Shown here: piece after piece, positions 44,720-57,300 of the stretch
Position numbering within the stretch: the first letter of the stretch is position 1
How the letters are laid out: every line of letters begins with the position of its first letter
The notes under the pieces: model-generated
Databases searched by the model: none
What the model saw: only the letters and a program-made list of their open reading frames with translations
Told to the model about the DNA's origin: nothing
Position numbers and translations under genes: made by a program
Source: Stachybotrys elegans
Taxonomy: Eukaryota; Ascomycota; Sordariomycetes; Hypocreales; Stachybotryaceae
Reading direction: 5' to 3'
Assembly (NCBI GenBank): GCA_020746835.1
Contig: JAGPNK010000001.1
Location: 930,001-994,000, forward strand
DNA: 64,000 nucleotides

Positions 44720-47700
44720 CTAATCCCTTTGGACCCTGAACCATGGGGACAGGTCCCAATCCCAGTCATCAAGTTTGGTGGGGTCGCCAAATGTCTTCAG
44801 AGACCTTCTGAGGTATCTGTACTCGCCGTCGACAAGCTGTTCGCCGTTTGAAAAAGTGCCCGTTGGACGAGCAAAGAGATTCAGGGCAAGTCTGGTGAAA
44901 TACCTGACGGGGAAGTCAAAGACAACAAACGGGTTGCCATTGCCCTCGGTACGGAAGTGCCCGTAGAAGTTCTTCTCCCCAGGCACGAGCGGCCATGTCC
45001 AGTCCTCAGGGGTCCAGTCTCGACCGACAAACTAATCAATGTTAGTTTACCCTCTAAACAGAAGCAGTCCAGGGGCCGCAGCAGCCATGTGCACTCACGT
45101 CGTAACTGAACTCCTCCGTGGACCACCGAATCACAAAAGGCGCATAGGGAACAGGTGTGTTGGGGCTGAAAGAATAGGTTTTGCCTTCAGTCATGGCGCT
45201 GCCGTCGTCATCAATGAAAGCAGGACTGTCATCTCCCCAATGAGGCCGGTCTTTGAAGGAGCTCTTGATACCTGCCATACACGTAAGATTCGGGCATCGT
45301 CAAAGGTTTCACGAGCAACTCACCCATGTACGCAAGTCGCACCGAGTCGCCATTGTTGCCAGAAACAATGATGCTGCCTCCATAAGTCGGGAGCATCTGT
45401 GGGTCGACTCCTCTAGGCTCTTGGAAGACGAGCTCAACACTGGCGCTCTCTCCAGGTCCGAGAACGACCTCAGTCATGGAGAGCTCGACACGAGCAAGAT
45501 TGCTTGCATTGGTCGAGTGGGAGGGCGATGGGTTGATACGACCGTCAGGTTCCGAGAGGAAATAGGTTGGCTCGTTTTGGTAGGTGATGCGGTAAGAGAC
45601 TTCCTCGTCGCCCTCGTTGGTGATCTTCATCTCGTGGGTTGATTGGAAGTGGACCGTATCGTTGAGACTGATAGATGGCGGGCTGATGGTTGTGGTTTGA
45701 AGAACCGCTTTGGCTGCGTCAACCAAGCCTGCACCTTGGTGGGCAATAGAACTGGCGTTGATGCACATATTAGCTCCCAGCATCTCATATATACATGTCA
45801 GGGCAACGAGTAAACTCTTACGCGTCGGCGTCGATTCCAGAAGCGTGGCGAATGGGGCTCGCGCTGGAAACAATTCTTCTGCGAGCGTAGGCAGCAGCAT
45901 CTTCCCTCACCCCCTTGGTTCCGTGGGCTTGGAGGACCAAAGCCGCAAGTCCGGCAACCTGAAATAGCAAAGAGTCAGCTCTATCGGTCAGTAGAACAGT
46001 GTTTCCAACACTTACATAAGGAGACGCCATGCTTGTTCCAGACAAGGTCATCCAGCCGCCGTCAAGGTAGGTGCTGAAAACTGAACCACCTATATTTTGC
46101 GATGTATTAGACATGCTCTGCCAGGAAACAGTCAGGATGGAGCTCACCCGGTGCCACCACGTCGGGTTTCATGCGCGCATCAATGGTTGGGCCCCAGGAG
46201 CTGAAGGAGTTCATCCTTCTACCCGCAAAGCTCGGGCGCTCAGCAGCGAGATAAGCGGTAGATGAAAAGTCAAGCGTGATCTGATGACCATCTTCGTGCT
46301 GGCTCACGAGCCAATCTCCATCCTGATAACTGATCAATGCAGCCCCAACAGGTTGAACAGATGGGTCGTAGATGAATCTGCTTGGAACTTCATATTCTGA
46401 GCCTTCAAAGTTGTACCAAAAGACCCAGTCAGCCCTGCTGTTCAAGCTGTTATCGTGGCTTTGCCAGCCACAACCCGAGTTCCGTCTGCGGTGTATACGT
46501 GAGCACAGATGCAATCGTGGAGGAGGCAACTCACGGGAGGATGTAGATGTTGTTGTTGGGGATCGCCGGGGGGTTGTCAGGGAAGAAGCAGGCGTTGTGC
46601 TCTCGCGTGTTTCCACGGATCCATGACACTTGCGTGTTGGCAGACAGGTTAAAGGGCCTAGATTCGCCGCTGATGTAGCGCTGTTCACGTCAAAGCGGCC
46701 ACCTGGTTAATACAACGGTTGTTCTGTGAGACGGCCACTACTTACAAAGGTTCTCGATGCTCCGCTGCTCGAGCGTGCGGTAACTTCAAAGGCGAGCAGA
46801 TCGCCCTGCTCAATGCTTCCAATGGCAAGCGCATCAGGCGTGTGTGCTAAGCTAGAGGAGAGGAGGGGACCTGTTTATGAAGAAAAATGAAGAGGTGAGT
46901 AACTTGGTTTCACGTCGGACGGGCTGTATTGTGCATACCCTCCAAACCAGCATTGCCTCCAGCGACAACAACCATGGTACCCTCGGCCTGGATCCTGGAA
47001 AGGACGAGAGTTATTGCGGTCCCTGGGAACCCAACGTCGGAGCCCAAAGATGCGTTAATAACGTCGGCGCCTTCTTCGAATGCCCGGAGGAACGCAGCAA
47101 TAACCATGTCTTCTGGTGTACCGCCATCGCAGTCAAAAACTTTGTACATTCGTAGACGAGCCTTGGGCGCCACACCCTTGACATGCTCGTCATCAGCAGC
47201 GATGATTCCAGCGACGTGGGTTCCATGGCCAGCACAGTCCATAGGGTCCGGACTGTCATGGAGCAGATCCCAGCCGCCCTCGACCTTGAAGCCGGGACCG
47301 AAACCGCCGCCCAGAGCTGGGTGGTTGTAGTCGACGCCGCTATCGACGATAGCAACGACGATTCCTTCTCCCAGGCCGCCTGCTTCATGGACAACAGAAA
47401 CGTTTGTTTCCTTGTGGGGGTTCCAAGCAGCCAGCTGGCGAGAGTCCTCGACCCGAGCGTGGGGCTGGAAATCGAGCGTGAAGTAAGCTGCGGGCCATAC
47501 TCTTGCTACCTCGGGAAGACGTTGGATGCTTGCAATGCTCTCGTCGGTGGCGTTGCCGAGTTCAAATGAGGCACCATGGAAGAGCTTCGAGGTGAAGCTG
47601 AAGCCTGGCTGCACCTCGGCACCAGTGTTTCTGAGGATGTCGATGAACTCCTCGGTATCCTACACGTCAGTGTTGGGATGTGGTCTGTCAAGGCTGGCGA

Positions 47701-47885
47701 TGGACTTGGCCATGACTTACACGGCTCCCATCCCGCTTCCTGAACTTGGCTGAGCCGGCGTCGGAGAACTCAACAATATACCGCGTAGGGTCGAGGCCGT
47801 TGAACTCGGCGGCATCGACCTTGGTAGCCAGCAAGAGGCCCGAGAGAAGCAACGAGGCCTGGGCGAGAAGCGTCCTGAAAGACAT
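44720..47885 (-). CDS. Secreted subtilisin-like serine protease (S8, Pr1C/vpr type)
   Basis: Ten exons, all phase-consistent, give 872 residues: 47885-47721, 47659-46939, 46870-46746, 46680-46535, 46485-46148, 46089-46016, 45958-45822, 45751-45324, 45271-45099, 45031-44720. A signal peptide (MSFRTLLAQASLLLSGLLLA) and an inhibitor I9-like propeptide (RYIVEFSDAGSAKFRKRDG) lead. The peptidase domain has D161 in VVAIVDSGVDYNHPALG, H200 in GHGTHVAGI, oxyanion N291 in VVVAGGNAGLEG and S518 in GTSMASPY, so the triad is intact. A PA-like insert lies near residues 355-430 and an fn3-like C-terminal region after about residue 590 (FQSTHEMKITNEGDEEVSYR). Such enzymes are secreted nutritional proteases, and relatives act on insect cuticle in entomopathogenic fungi. 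Ten exons is many for the family. The role here is inference. Confidence 0.9.
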
Positions 47886-49391
47886 GGTGAAGGTGTCGCC
47901 GGGCTGTCTTGTGCAGGATGGAACCAATGATGACGGACGGCGTAGGTCCCGAGGCTGGCTTATTGTAATGGCTCCTGCGGCGCCTTGGCCGGGCAGCTTT
48001 TATGGATGGACACGTATTGCCATGATTTTGGAGGGGCGGCCGAGTGGGATCATCCGCGGTCCCGAGGCCGAAAAAGGATCGTATATTGGTGCCTGCCAAG
48101 GCATTTCACCAGGGGTGAAGCCGAGTATCGTTACATTTCCAACATGGCATCGGCTACCATCTACTCGGCAGTTGACTTGTCGGCCAACTCTGCGAGGCCC
48201 ACGGGGTAAATTGCGCATGGGACCCCAAGGGTCCCTCGGATTCAGCCGGTTAACATAGGCCATCAGATAGCCGGTGGAAAAATACGGCGGAGGGAGGATA
48301 TGGCGGACGAGGTGGAAGAGAGTGGAGGAGATAGGCTTCCGATCCACTCGCCTGTCGGGCAGGTCAACCTCAGCACCCTTGCAGCCGGCAATATCGATGT
48401 ATTGTTAATATGGGGTTAGCCACGATGTCGCAGGAACGAAACGATAGAAACGGCAGGTACAACGCTTGCCTCTTGACACGCAGGTGGGCCTCGTTGATAA
48501 TTGGCGTGACTTGACCTCGCTCCAGCGCTTCTTCAAGACATGTCGTCCAGGAACTTATGTAATATCGAATTCCTCCGTCCGGGCCGTACCATGGTTGTGC
48601 AAGGCACAATGGAACGCTGAACTTGGCATCGACGCTGCCATGCATGTCCCTTTGACAGCAGCATCGGTGGGCCTCGCCATACGAGGTTGCTCTCTCCTCT
48701 GCACATTGGCATCGTTCATGCAACCCGGCTATGCAAGGGATGCAAGTGATATCGATTCATTCGCGGTCATTGGCAGTATGTCATCGAGTGATGTGGTGAG
48801 AGAGAGTTTGTGCTTCTCCCCCAAGTGACCTCTCAACGTTGCATGCATACCGAGGACCACGAGGAACGCGACGTGTGCAAAAATTCCTATTATATTATCG
48901 TGTAGATGCAAAGGGCATTGAGTTATATACATTCCAGGGCATTGTGATTTTGGTTTCCAAACCTCCTGTCATATTATCCGTCCCGTTCATCCTTGGGCAT
49001 TTGCCAGCCAAGCTCGAAGAAGAGTCGATAATTCGCCAGTTTCGATGGTGGAAGCAACAATTGGTTGGCATGTATATGAGATAACTGAAGACTAAAAGGT
49101 TCTCTATTATATATCCTTTTTGATTTTTTTTGTTCCTTTTTTAAATTGCATTGCCTGAGTTATCTGTACCCCGAGATGAGACTGTTGCTTGATGTTGGTG
49201 GGAGCTAAGCTACCGGGTAGGTTCTTTGGTGGAGGGCAAGGAAGACCAGCCTACCTCCTTGTCATACATGTACTTGCTATCTGCTCAACGCACATCGCCT
49301 TGACCAGAGGTGAACAGCCTCGCCTATTCCCACACGTTGAATGAATATCCGTACAAGACAAAAATATAAAGATGCAAAATGCAAAAAGAGA
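47886..49391. other. Subtilase upstream region, 1506 bp
   Basis: This is the promoter side of the subtilase, then AT-richer sequence toward the tRNA gene. Poly-T tracts lie near 49121-49143. Frames of 60-170 codons are present but show no domain or bias; I do not support a protein gene. Confidence 0.45.
49384..49388 (-). terminator. Pol III T-run terminator of tRNA-Cys
   Basis: Five T on the minus strand begin four bases after the tRNA 3' end, as usual for Pol III. Confidence 0.7.
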
Positions 49392-49462
49392 GTTCTGGAG
49401 GCGATTTGAACGCCTGACCTATCGGACTGCAGCCGATTGCTCTACCCCTGAGCTACCAGAAC
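49392..49462 (-). tRNA. tRNA-Cys (anticodon GCA)
   Basis: The minus-strand 71-nt sequence folds as a cloverleaf. The acceptor stem is GTTCTGG/CCAGAAC. The D-arm A-box is TAGCTCAGGGG. The anticodon stem ATCGG/CCGAT holds loop CTGCAGT with anticodon GCA. The T-arm is GGCG/CGCC with loop TTCAAAT (B-box-like). It has no intron. A T5 run just 3' (49384-49388 read on minus) fits Pol III termination. Confidence 0.95.
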
Positions 49463-50258
49463 CGCTTGTTGAAATAGCGTCAACAAATTTGACTCATATA
49501 GAGTTATGAGTGGAGGGGACACACTATGCCTTCCTGCATCAGCGAACAAGGCGATGCCAACAGAGCGACTGCACCGAGCATTTGCTTTGCAACGCAATAA
49601 ACATTTTACAGTGACTTCTCACCATAGGGCGTGTATTAAGATAACAGTTGCACTGTTTGACCTTTGTGGAAAGAAAGGGAGGTGTCCTGGCGAGGAGGGC
49701 CGCTTTGAACATGACAGGATATCTGGCAACTTACAGGATGCTCTGCTCAACGCTTGCTAATATCACACAACACGAATCGTCAATACGTCTACACAGCAAC
49801 TTAACACCCAGACAATCACTGCTAGATGCCGTCTGCCTCCACCTCCACTTAAAGTTTGCACGCGATGCCCTGCCGAGACTGTCTTCTGCGTCGTCACCAA
49901 GCCATAACCAACTCCACAAACAATATACATATAGCAATCTATCTCAGCCTCTATCACATACGACCATACCTACCAGGAAATACGGGGTCCCGTCCGCTCC
50001 CCCCTAGTCAAACTGGTAAGGGGCAGATTAGTAGTTGGGTCGGTGACGACCAGCGAACACCGGCTGTTGTATGTTTTTGCCCTTCATTTTTGCTGTCTTG
50101 CTCTCTGGTTGTTTCGGTCCCTCCCTGTCGTGACGCACACAGTCCAAGCACTGACCACTTCCTTTCCTGCCACACATACGCTTCCATGGTGCGTCGTCTT
50201 CGTTCCTCGTTAGAAACTTGTAACCGGATACAATAGCCGCCACCCAACTCCCACTGCC
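49463..50258. other. tRNA 5' flank and transglutaminase-like gene 3' flank, 796 bp
   Basis: Sequence between the tRNA gene and the stop at 50259. It has no supported gene; the frames of about 120 codons on both strands lack domain character. Confidence 0.45.
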
Positions 50259-52313
50259 TCAGACAAGCTCCCACTTCATTATGCCCGCCCATGCCATTCC
50301 CACCTTTCCTCGCTTCGACGTAAACTCCTTGGCAGATACGCCGCGGCCATCTCGTCCATCAATAGTTGTCAAGTATGATACTTGCACATGTTGACCGGGA
50401 GCACCCAGGTCCCGCGCGTTCACGTCCAACCAGTGCCAGTACCCGTTGGTCTCCATCGGAATCATCTCGCTCTTCCGACCATCAAGACCATTGATGCTCA
50501 GTAGCAGTAAGGGAGGCTTGCCCAGGCCATGCTTCTCCGAGGTCCAGTGCTCACATATCTTGGAGAACTGAAACCGTACGACCTCGCCGCTATAAACCGG
50601 GATATCCTTCTCCTTTGGCTCTACACTAAACTCATCGATACCTTCATCGTGAGCACTCGTGAAGACAGTAGGAGTCTCGCCATTAACACGGCCGATGAAG
50701 TATTCCTCCCAGCTGATGACCCGTCCGTCGTTGCGAAACTGAAGCCGTGATTCCCGAGGGAAGTGTTTCATGCCGAACTTGTCGTTGGGCTTGGTGAACT
50801 CCCCTGGCTTGAACACTTGCTTGTACTGATTTGTGCTCGAGTCCAATGATCCTGCACCCCAGCAAGCATCAAGGAGCTTCCACTCTCCGCCGTCTATCCT
50901 GACAGCGTTCCACGCGTGTCCATCCGGCTTCGGGGGAGGCGGCCGCTCTCCCTTCTTCAAGGGAGAATGGCCGTAGCCTTTTCCATGACCCACAACAACC
51001 TCACACTCAAGACCCGCCCTATTAGCTATCGCCTTGTAGGTTTCTGCATAACCTTGACAAACAGCCTTGCCGCTGAAAATTGTCTCCTCCACCGACATGT
51101 GGCGGATGTTGTTACCGAAGAAAGCCACCGTGTCGTAAAAGATGTTGTGGTGAAACCACGTAAAGATGGCCCGCGCCTTGTCAGTGTACGACGGGAATGG
51201 GTCACACAGGCCGCGAGCCAGGTGGCCAACGGGGTCGTGCCGGGGCAGCGACTCTCGTGGGAACTGGCTTGCAACGCCATCAGGTCCACTCCAGTCACGG
51301 CATATCAGGCATCCAACTCCGCTCTGCGGTTGTGCTGCGGCTCGCGCCGATGCTGCTTCAATCTGAGCAAAGGAGGGGCGAGACGCGAGCGGAATAGGCG
51401 GTGGAGCATCCTCTGCTTGAGGTTCTTGCGGCCTTGGGACAGCTGGGGGAGGCAGCCGTCTTGGGGGTTCTTGCTTCACCTCTGGAACACGAGGTGGGAG
51501 CTGGCGAGGAGGCTGCTGTGGAGGCGCTCCATGGGTAGCTGAAGGCGTGGGGGTTGACTTTTGGGGCCGTGACGGCAGTCTTGGGGGTAGAGTCGGCCTA
51601 GCGGGAGCAGCAGCGGGAGGAGTAGTGATAGGCGCGTGAACTGGGCGGATTGCGGGAGCGGACGAAGCCGACACAAGATTGTTCACGGGTCGCGTAGTTT
51701 CCTTCTTTGCAGCTTCAGCAGCCCTGGCCTCTAACTCACGCTTGGTGGGAGGTAGTGGGGGAAGCGTTGCTTGGTCAAAGGACGGGGGTAGCTTGTTTCT
51801 AGGCCTCGCGGAATCGTGACTTGTGGTTGAGGATAGTGTATGGCCGAGAGATGAGGAGGAGACGGTAGATCGTAATGAGATCTCAGATGAGGTTGAGTTC
51901 CTTCTCGCATCAACCGGGTTGACACTGAGTGAGTTCTGCCGGGGGACTATGGCTGGGATAGACTGTGATGAAGGGGTCCGCGATGGCAAAGGGGGCGGTG
52001 TTGGGCGGCCCGACGCCTGGCTTTCAGCCTGAGAGTTCTGTGTGTCTCTGCGGGGTAGAGGCGGAGGACCACTGGGCTTGGCAGGTCTTGCGGGAATCAC
52101 AGGAGTTGTCTGCGGAGAGGAGCCATTGGTCCTGGCCGGCGCAGTGAGAGCTCGAGATTCAGCCGCTGGGCGACCAGGAGGGGGTGGTGGAGGCGGCCTC
52201 TTCCGGGCGGGCTCAGGGCTGGCATTGTTGCTCCGGTCGATGCTCTGCTGCTTCTTGAGAGCCGCAATGCGCTCGGCCAGGGAGTTGAATTGGGGCTCGT
52301 CTGTATCAGCCAT
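50259..52313 (-). CDS. Proline-rich transglutaminase-like (TGc) protein
   Basis: A single-exon gene gives 684 residues, starting at ATG 52313; the frame is open upstream but only to a TTG. Residues 1-340 are disordered and Pro-rich with many PxxP runs (KRPPPPPPPGRP, PPPLPSRTPSSQ, PPAVPRPQEP) that could bind SH3 domains. The transglutaminase-like core covers about residues 370-500 with Cys419 in GKAVCQGYAETYKAI, His466 in KPDGHAWNAVRIDG and Asp482 in EWKLLDACWG, so the Cys-His-Asp triad is complete. The C-terminal 180 residues form a beta-rich region. Proteins of this architecture include the budding-yeast cytokinesis factor Cyk3, whose N-terminus has an SH3 domain and whose triad is defective; no SH3 is visible here. 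Substrate and role are not known. Confidence 0.82.
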   Translation of the reverse strand: MADTDEPQFNSLAERIAALKKQQSIDRSNNASPEPARKRPPPPPPPGRPAAESRALTAPARTNGSSPQTTPVIPARPAKPSGPPPLPRRDTQNSQAESQASGRPTPPPLPSRTPSSQSIPAIVPRQNSLSVNPVDARRNSTSSEISLRSTVSSSSLGHTLSSTTSHDSARPRNKLPPSFDQATLPPLPPTKRELEARAAEAAKKETTRPVNNLVSASSAPAIRPVHAPITTPPAAAPARPTLPPRLPSRPQKSTPTPSATHGAPPQQPPRQLPPRVPEVKQEPPRRLPPPAVPRPQEPQAEDAPPPIPLASRPSFAQIEAASARAAAQPQSGVGCLICRDWSGPDGVASQFPRESLPRHDPVGHLARGLCDPFPSYTDKARAIFTWFHHNIFYDTVAFFGNNIRHMSVEETIFSGKAVCQGYAETYKAIANRAGLECEVVVGHGKGYGHSPLKKGERPPPPKPDGHAWNAVRIDGGEWKLLDACWGAGSLDSSTNQYKQVFKPGEFTKPNDKFGMKHFPRESRLQFRNDGRVISWEEYFIGRVNGETPTVFTSAHDEGIDEFSVEPKEKDIPVYSGEVVRFQFSKICEHWTSEKHGLGKPPLLLLSINGLDGRKSEMIPMETNGYWHWLDVNARDLGAPGQHVQVSYLTTIDGRDGRGVSAKEFTSKRGKVGMAWAGIMKWELV

Positions 52314-54360
52314 GGTGAAACGTTGCGTTATGGGATGAGGCCGAGGTGGGATGAACGCTTCCGTCGACTCTATTTGCTGTGACGAAGGATGCAGCAAAAA
52401 GTTTGGTATCCAAGAAAGAAAAAAAGAAAGAGATAGAATGCAGAGGGTCAATTCGTATGAGAGCTGATTTGTTCAAGCGACTGGTCAATGACAAACGAGA
52501 GGATGGCGTTGATGTACATGAAACGTATTGCAAAAAGTAAGACGAGATGAAAAGGAGATGCAGAGCCCCAAGATAAAACCTGGATCTAGGTACCTATGGA
52601 TATGAATTACTGGCATAGCCCTGTAGGTGGGGTGGCAGAGGTGTATTTTTGGTAGGCCACCTCCACCTTGCCTCTAAATAATGGGCAGTGGGTTGGGGGC
52701 CGGGCGACGGGGGCCAGAGTGTCGGGGAGGCGGCGGGAAGATGCAGCGGATAAGCGGCTCCTCCTGCCTCTTGGTCCTCGCTAGGCTGGTAGGAGGCAAG
52801 TGCGCTCATTGACAGACACATTGTGGAAATGGACAAGACTGGCCGGCCGGTTTCAGCACTGGGGAGAAAAGAGGAGCTTGTAAATGATCTACAGGCCATG
52901 TCACTCACCAGGCTCTCTTGCTCACTTGGCAACTGAGCAAACAAATCAGCCAAGAATCCCGCCTGATTTTTTATTTACCTAGGTAGGCATGGTTGGAAAA
53001 AGGGCAGAAGCAAATATGCTCCCAGCTGCTAGTAGAAGCGGGGTACCTTCCATGCATGTTTGCGGGCTAGTAGGAAAGGTGCAGGCGGCTGGGAAGATCA
53101 CGGCAGGAAGCAAGCAAGCAAGCAAGAAAGCAAGCAAGCAAGCAAGCAAGAAAGCAAGCAAGCAAGCAAGAAAGCAAGCAAGCAAGCAAGAAAGCAAGCA
53201 AGCAATCTGGATGCATGCATCTGGAAAAGCCCGATACTCTACTCCGTAGCAGATCTAACAATCGCCCCTGAATCATGGTAGAAACGGTGGAAACATCAGA
53301 GACGAGACGCTTGTCCTACCTTAGCAGTACTTCTACAAAGCACATCTTCGTGAAGTTGTCCAAACACGCCTGGACAAATTTACGGCTGGAGTCGGGTGAC
53401 AAGGGCCAGGGTGCCTTCCCTCCCTTACATATGTATTATGTTTGCTTCACCTGCAAGCGCAGCCGCACTTCGCAAACACACGCTACGCACAGTGCCTCAG
53501 CAGAGGCGGTTGATCCTTTGGGCGTCGTCTACGGGATAACGCTTAAGTTCTCTAGATGAACGTGAGTAGCCCTCTCCAATGACTCGAGCGATTCACACAA
53601 TATTTATTTATTGCCTTTCTCTCGCCTAGTTGTACGTTCTGACCCGAATGGCAGACACTAGACCCCGGGGCTGCATTCCTCAGAGATTCACCGGATCGGC
53701 AGAGGGACCTGGACGCCACTCAGCACGAGCATCGGATTGGCTTACCATCAGACCGCTTGGGTCCAGCTGTCCATGCAACCCGACCTTAGACCTCCCACCA
53801 AAAGCAACCCGTGGAAGCCACAGAAAGCCACCCAGGCCACCCAGGTGGGGAGAGCGTGGAGGCAGCTGGAAGCAAATCACGGCTGACAGCAGAGCAACAG
53901 CGCATCGGCGGCAACAAACAAGGCTTGCAAGGGCCCCCCCTACAAATCCCCGTCCGCCCATCGATCCCCCAGATCCTCGCAGGCCCGCTGAATCTCACAG
54001 ACCAACTCCCCTGCGCCTACGATTTACATTTAATTCTGCTTCCTCGCCTTGCTCTCTCTTTGCGATACCGAACACATCATCTTCCTTTGCTATACCACAG
54101 GTTGTCGCCCTGTCGATACCGCTGCAACACGCCAACCTTGATAGCAATCGGTTGGGTTGCCCCGTCGTCACAGCCTACGACTTGACAGCATACAGCTCCC
54201 GTCGCTTGTCTAGCTGGGTGGTCATCACACTGCACTTGGATTTACGTCTTCAGTCGTGGCAGCTTCATTTTTCCTCCACCATTTACTATCCATTTTTTCA
54301 ACTCTACCATCACGGATCCGTGCCTTGATCAGGGTCGACCCAGCTGGGGCTCTGACAGCC
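52314..54360. promoter_or_regulatory. Divergent upstream region with tetranucleotide repeat, 2047 bp
   Basis: This lies between the transglutaminase-like gene (-) and the F-box-like gene (+). It includes the AAGC/AAGA repeat at 53107-53205 and a CT-rich leader before 54361. Frames across the repeat are artefacts of low complexity. No gene is supported. Confidence 0.5.
53107..53205. repeat. (AAGC)n / AAGAAAGC microsatellite
   Basis: About 99 bp of AAGC units, interrupted four times by AAGAAAGC. The 4-bp period is not a multiple of 3, so all six frames are open. Plus frames give a SKQA/ASKK-type peptide, minus frames a hydrophobic ACLL/FLAC peptide; neither is a gene. Confidence 0.95.
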
Positions 54361-57300
54361 ATGGAGATGACAACTGCCAGGGCCAGCTCCAGGCCGAAGA
54401 TTGGCTTCGCCGACCTGCCGTCTGAAACGCAGCACAACATCTTCTCCCATGTGAGTCGGCAAACCCATTCCTCGACGCCCACACCAAGCTCTGACCTAAA
54501 GTGCTGCAGTGCTCCCAGAGCGACCTCATCTGCCTCGCGTTGGTATCCAAGCACTTTCACGAGCTCGCTTCGGTCGTCCTCTACCGCAACTTTAACATCG
54601 TTTTCCCGGACGAGGATGAATCCGAGGTCGACTCGCCTATCGACAGCCTCGCTGGAGGGCTCGATACCTTTGCCACGAGTCCGCACAACTACGCTCGCCA
54701 CCTGAGAAACTTGTCCATGGATACCCTGAGTGCCGGCGACAAGGGAGAGCAGTCTTACCAATCCTACCTTTACAACACCAGCTGTGGCAAGTTTCTCAAC
54801 ACCCTTCTATGGCTGACGTTGAAGAATGCTAGGGGCCTCGAGACGTTTCGGTCAGTGATGCAGCCTTGACCGCCATACAACTTACTCATGCTAACCCCTC
54901 CTAGATGGAACATTCGGGTCGAATTGAGTCGACCCGTCTATCAAGTGTTACACCGCATCTCATCATTGAGGAAGCTGCATCTTCGTATGCAGTACGGCCA
55001 ATCCTACTATATCCCCCCGCCGCCTCTGCCCGTTACCTCTGTCGCCCACGGCGCGACGTATGACCATGAATGGGCAGGGCTCCTCACCACGCCGCCCTCG
55101 GCAGACGATGCCGTCGAGACTGTCCTCGCTGCTATGCCGCCACCTATCCCAAGCGGGCCTCCCGCCAGCCTAGGCACTGCAAAGTCTCTCCCTAGGCGAA
55201 AATCCAGCAAGCGTGGGTGGTCTGCGCAACCACTCTTGACCATCGGAGGATTCAAGAACCTCCAGAGCCTGGCGGTCTTGGATATCGACAAGCTGGATGT
55301 TGCTTCGGAGCTGAAAATGTGCCTGAAGAACTCGTCCTCAACTCTCAAAGAGCTATCTCTCTCCTTCTCCGCCTGCCGTGCCATGCTGGCTCGGAAGCCC
55401 CCGTCTGATAACGACGCAGAGCTCTCAGAGGATGACGAGTATCAGGACCCATTCGCCGATAGTGCATCTGCGAAGCCGATTCGCGTAAGCCAGGAGCGAA
55501 GGATGCAGGAGGCCCTACTGGGGCAGATATTTGATGTTGAGCCTTTGCTAAGTAAGAAGCCACATCTGCGTCAAACCGCGAGCAACGCGACGACAGTGTC
55601 CCTACCAAATGGGCAAGTGCCAGCCTTCATTATCCAAGATCCCGGCATGCAGTTTATCAGCTCGATCAGATACGTCTCGAAGAGACTTTTGACGCTGATG
55701 CATGGGTCTGAGGCTTTGAGCGGATCGCAGCAGGAAATCCTGGCGACCATTGAGACAGCTGCACGGCACTACATCCAGTCAATCACCGTGCCCTTGGAGC
55801 CCGACGGGACATGCGCTCTGTGTGACTGTGGAGCAGAATGCGGTCCCGGCCCCTCGACAGAAGCTGGAGCAGCCGCACCGTTGTCGTCGAACTCTGGCAA
55901 CACCGTGGCCCAGCAGGAAGCGGTGAACAATACAGCCGCGAATTCGACTGTTGAGCAAGGCACAAGCTCCAGCCCTTTCAAGGTGAAAAGACCCACTGGC
56001 GAAATGGTGCCAGAAGACATCGATGTCGAACGGTTGGATGGTGCCGACGAGGTCTTGGACGAGAATGAAGACCAACAGTTTGTAGCCGAAGCAGAAAGGG
56101 GCACGTCGGGCGAGACGGGCCCTGCTGCGCTGGTCGATGCGCCAACCACATCGGAAGGCAGCACACAACAGATGCCGCGAACGGAGGCAGCGGCGGCTAG
56201 GCTCCAGGATCGCAAGGAAAGGCTTCAAACTCTGACTTCGCGACTCAATTCTTTCCAAGACTTGGCGGACAATATGAGGGGAAAGATTCAGCAAATGCGG
56301 GCTCAGGGGGAAGCGACGAACACGCCCCAGGTGAGACTGGCCGAAGCACAGCACCGAATCTTTGTGGAAAGCATCGAGATGATCCAGGTTCAAATCAGAG
56401 AAATGCAGGTAAACATGGAGGAGTTTGAGCTGCAGCTTCCAGACGACTTGACCGAGGGGGCTACGAAACGGAACATGCAGGAGTATGTACGCAAGACGCG
56501 AGGGTTTGCGCTCGAATCCCTGAGCATCCATCTCATCCCAGTCAGAGCGTCAGTCCTATCTCAGGCCATCAACCTATGGTGCCTCAAGAAGCTCACGCTC
56601 CTCAACGTTGGGAACCAAGCACCAATCTGGACATTGCTGGCAAGAGAGAATAGGCTGGAAAGCCTGCCTCTCCGTAGCGTCTTCACTGACAATGTCTCCA
56701 ACGCGACCCTCACCTGCCTGGGTCAACTGAAGGAGCTTCACGAGCTGTTCTTGCTGCACCGTCCCTCCAAGTCCAAGCCGGAGTGTCTTGCGCCAGTGAC
56801 CCCGATCATGATGGATCAGATTCGCCGACTGGTTCTGAAGAAGCACATGGGGACTCTTCAGAGATTGATGATCAAGGACGAGCAGAACGCGCCGGATTGG
56901 GATGCCAATGAGAAGACAATGATTCTCATCTGCACTCGGGGAAAGGAACTCAAGGAGCTAGCCGTGAGCATGAATATTCACGCCATTGTAAGTCGAATAG
57001 CCGAGAAAGAAACGGGGAGAGGAGCTGTGCTAACCGTGTCATCAGCACGCATTTATGCAATACTTTTCTGGGCTGGTCAACCTTCGAGCGATCAACATTT
57101 TGCGATTCAGGAACAACGATACTTGCATATGGGTCATGAGGGAGATCCTGAGATTCATTGTGGACAACCTATCTCACTATCCGGAGCTCAAGCTTACATG
57201 GATTGCCATGGAGGACGAGCGTGTAGCCCGGGTAATGAGACCCGAAGACCCCGATTCGGATGCCAACTCGGATGCGGAGCGGCGCAAGCAAGCCCGCAAG

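Noticed and set aside
52314..52451. N-terminal extension of the transglutaminase-like protein to TTG 52451
   Set aside because: No ATG upstream in frame, and ATG 52313 has a suitable context (ACCATGG).
53630..54328. 232-residue + frame before the F-box-like gene
   Set aside because: Lies in the leader, has no domain and starts at a non-ATG codon.
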